Assembly (NCBI RefSeq): GCF_000024005.1
Contig: NC_013132.1
Location: 8,550,001-8,614,000, forward strand
Origin: Chitinophaga pinensis DSM 2588
GTDB taxonomy: Bacteria; Bacteroidota; Bacteroidia; Chitinophagales; Chitinophagaceae
Length of the DNA: 64,000 bases
Direction: 5' to 3'
The notes below the pieces were generated by a model. It was not told where the DNA came from, did no database searches, and was given only the letters and a program-made list of their open reading frames with translations. This document shows, one piece after another, positions 62,373-64,000 of the stretch. How positions within the stretch are numbered: the first letter of the stretch is position 1; each line of letters begins with the position of its first letter. The position numbers and the translations under genes are program-made.

Positions 62373-64000
62373 TTAGAATTTAAACTTGAAGTTCAGACCG
62401 AAGCTGGCAGTACCCGGCATATTGAAATAATCAATACCCTGGGCATTGGTAGCTCCTGTTAAACTGGTTTCAGGATCTATCCCCTTGTATGGCGTCCATA
62501 TAATGATGTTACGTGCAAATGCGTTCACATTAATACCTTTGACAAACCTGGAATCTTTGAAAATACTGCCTGGAATGTCATAAGACAGTGTAATCTCACG
62601 CAGTTTTACGAAAGAACCATCGTCAATAAAAGTCTCTGTCTGCGCACCGAATCCGCCACCATTACCCAGGTACCAGTCTTCATCCAGCGGTACGGAGGTC
62701 GTATTTACCGGACCTCCACCTGGTTTCTCAGCGCCCCCTTCGTTATGTACTACCTCTCCCGCGTCATTCAGGTGTCCCATCACGCCTGGAAATACCTGCA
62801 TTTTTCCTCTGTCCAGTGTATAGGCAGATGTTCCGATCGCCTGCAGGGAACCACGGGTACCATTCCAGAGATCTCCTTTATGTTTCCAGTCAACCAGGAA
62901 ATACAGGGAGAATCCCTTATAAGCGAATGTGTTACCAATACCCATCAGGAATACCGGGTTTGGATTACCTACCCTGGTCTGTACATTGGATACCACCGGA
63001 TAACCAAAGTCGCCGCTGTTATCGCTGATCACGATCCGGCCCTGTGCATCACGCTGCCATCCATAAGCGTAAATAATACCCGCCGGCTGATCAGGCAGAT
63101 GTGCGATCACCGTACCGGTAAATCCATTCACGGTAATCTGATTGATACCAGGCGCTAAAGCCAGCACTTTACTACGGTTCATACTGTAGTTCACAAACAG
63201 GTCCCAGGTAAAGGCATGTCCGGTCAGTGGTTTTGCGCTCAGGGTCATTTCCAGACCATTATTCCTGATAGAAGCCGCGTTCAGGTTTACGTACTGGTAA
63301 CCTGCAGAACCGGCCATCGGAGACCTTACCAGCAGATCGGTACCTTTTGAATGGTAGGCTGTCGCATCCAGTCCGATCCTGTTATCCAGGAACTGTAACT
63401 GTAAGCCGGCTTCATAAGAAACAGTCTTCTCAGGTTTCAGGTTAGGATTACCCAGCACATTATTCAGCGAGAAACTACCTTTTCCGTCATATGGGAAGGA
63501 AACACCGGTAGTATATCCATCAGGATAGGTAGTAGGTACAGAGAAGGATTTTGTCAGGAAAGCACCCGGGTCTTTACCCACCTGTGCAGCTGATAACCTG
63601 ATCTTACCAAAACTCAGCACTTTACCATCTTTCAGTCCTTCCAGCTCTGTAAAGACAAATCCAAGGCTGGCAGATGGATAGAAGAAACTGTTGCTTTTAG
63701 GTGGTAATGTGGAAGTCCAGTCATTACGTCCCGTGATTTCCAGGAATAACATGGATTTCAGATCCAGGTTGATATCGAAGTAACCGGAGATCCTTCTGTA
63801 AGGAGTGACGTAATTGTAGGATTTCTGTACAGTGGCATTACTGATGTTGTCATAACCAGGAGAGGTCAGACCATCACCCTGTACATACAGTTCATCCATT
63901 CTGCGGGAATAAAGGTTATTACCCACCTTTACATCCATCCTGAAATCTTTGGAGATCTGCCTTGCCCAGGTAATGATCGCATCTGAGTTGACACTCTTAT
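62373..64000 (-). CDS. SusC/RagA-family TonB-dependent receptor (C-terminal part, cut by window edge)
   Basis: The last 542 codons of a TonB-linked outer-membrane protein; the frame is open to position 64000 without a start. Visible barrel motifs are ITGRNDWTSTLPPKSNSFFYPSASLGFVF, NLKPEKTVSYEAGLQLQFLDNRIGLDATAYHSKGTDLL and the terminal strand FGLNFKFKF ending in Phe as in Omp85-inserted barrels. The N-terminal plug and the carboxypeptidase-like domain lie outside the window. It is followed 20 bp later by its SusD partner. Confidence 0.94.
   Translation of the reverse strand, partial: KSVNSDAIITWARQISKDFRMDVKVGNNLYSRRMDELYVQGDGLTSPGYDNISNATVQKSYNYVTPYRRISGYFDINLDLKSMLFLEITGRNDWTSTLPPKSNSFFYPSASLGFVFTELEGLKDGKVLSFGKIRLSAAQVGKDPGAFLTKSFSVPTTYPDGYTTGVSFPYDGKGSFSLNNVLGNPNLKPEKTVSYEAGLQLQFLDNRIGLDATAYHSKGTDLLVRSPMAGSAGYQYVNLNAASIRNNGLEMTLSAKPLTGHAFTWDLFVNYSMNRSKVLALAPGINQITVNGFTGTVIAHLPDQPAGIIYAYGWQRDAQGRIVISDNSGDFGYPVVSNVQTRVGNPNPVFLMGIGNTFAYKGFSLYFLVDWKHKGDLWNGTRGSLQAIGTSAYTLDRGKMQVFPGVMGHLNDAGEVVHNEGGAEKPGGGPVNTTSVPLDEDWYLGNGGGFGAQTETFIDDGSFVKLREITLSYDIPGSIFKDSRFVKGINVNAFARNIIIWTPYKGIDPETSLTGATNAQGIDYFNMPGTASFGLNFKFKF

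Noticed and set aside
1..64000. tRNA, rRNA, CRISPR arrays, transposases, attachment sites
   Set aside because: Looked for in all gaps; no T-loop or anticodon-arm pattern, no regularly spaced CRISPR-type repeats and no transposase or integrase motifs were seen.

Overview
The window reads as a chromosomal segment of a Bacteroidota bacterium, most likely Chitinophagaceae and Chitinophaga-like. The evidence is a SusC/SusD pair, promoters with the Bacteroidota -7 box TAnnTTTG, few Shine-Dalgarno sequences, a DarA/DarB (dialkylresorcinol/flexirubin-type) locus and head-GIN/DUF2807 and DUF4861 proteins. I saw no rRNA, tRNA, CRISPR array, transposase or prophage.

Layout. (1) 1-11.3 kb is a hexuronate/pectin-catabolism locus: kduI, a DUF4861 protein, kduD and a LacI regulator on the minus strand, uxaA on the plus strand, an ExuT-like transporter, then eda-kdgK-uxaC-uxaB. 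Galacturonate, glucuronate and the unsaturated-uronate product DKI all converge on KDG and then KDPG. A 14-16 bp CG-centred palindrome of the LacI type sits in the kduI/uxaA divergent region and again in front of the transporter. (2) 11.4-24 kb is mostly housekeeping: mnmA, an AT-rich YhcG/DUF1016 nuclease gene, a DUF1801 protein, an rRNA methyltransferase, the 2-oxoglutarate dehydrogenase genes odhB and sucA, rpsT and an M14 peptidase. A 1.2 kb gap holds an 11-bp-period repeat array and a 62-bp inverted repeat. (3) 24.3-33.1 kb is a minus-strand lipid/pigment cluster: a ketosynthase without its catalytic residues (chain-length-factor-like), an active ketosynthase, an acyl carrier protein, an ABC exporter, a BtrH-like acyltransferase, DarB and DarA. 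(4) 33.4-44 kb holds a methyltransferase, a DUF2807 lipoprotein, guaA, a binding-protein-like lipoprotein, the exonuclease and ATP-dependent DNA ligase half of a repair cluster, an Lrp regulator, an LD-carboxypeptidase and a decayed HigA-type antitoxin. (5) 45-49 kb holds the other half of the repair cluster (Lhr-like helicase and PdeM phosphoesterase) followed by a histone-deacetylase-family gene. (6) 49.7-56.2 kb holds a LexA-like HTH-S24 regulator and a dinB-dnaE2-type translesion cassette that share paired CTAA-N5-TTAG sites. (7) 56.4-64 kb holds an outer-membrane-type protein, lysC, an Ldh-family oxidoreductase, a DUF3467 protein and a SusD/SusC pair whose SusC runs off the right edge.

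The most striking structure outside genes is a recurrent architecture: several intergenic regions, most of them carrying a terminator-like hairpin, are bracketed by inverted arms of 7-bp tandem repeats (AATTAGG family at four loci, AACGCnn family at two). At some loci the repeat itself supplies the stop codon of the adjacent gene. The best regulatory finding is the shared paired operator linking the S24 regulator to the dinB-dnaE2 operon. All identifications come from reading the sequence; no database search was run.
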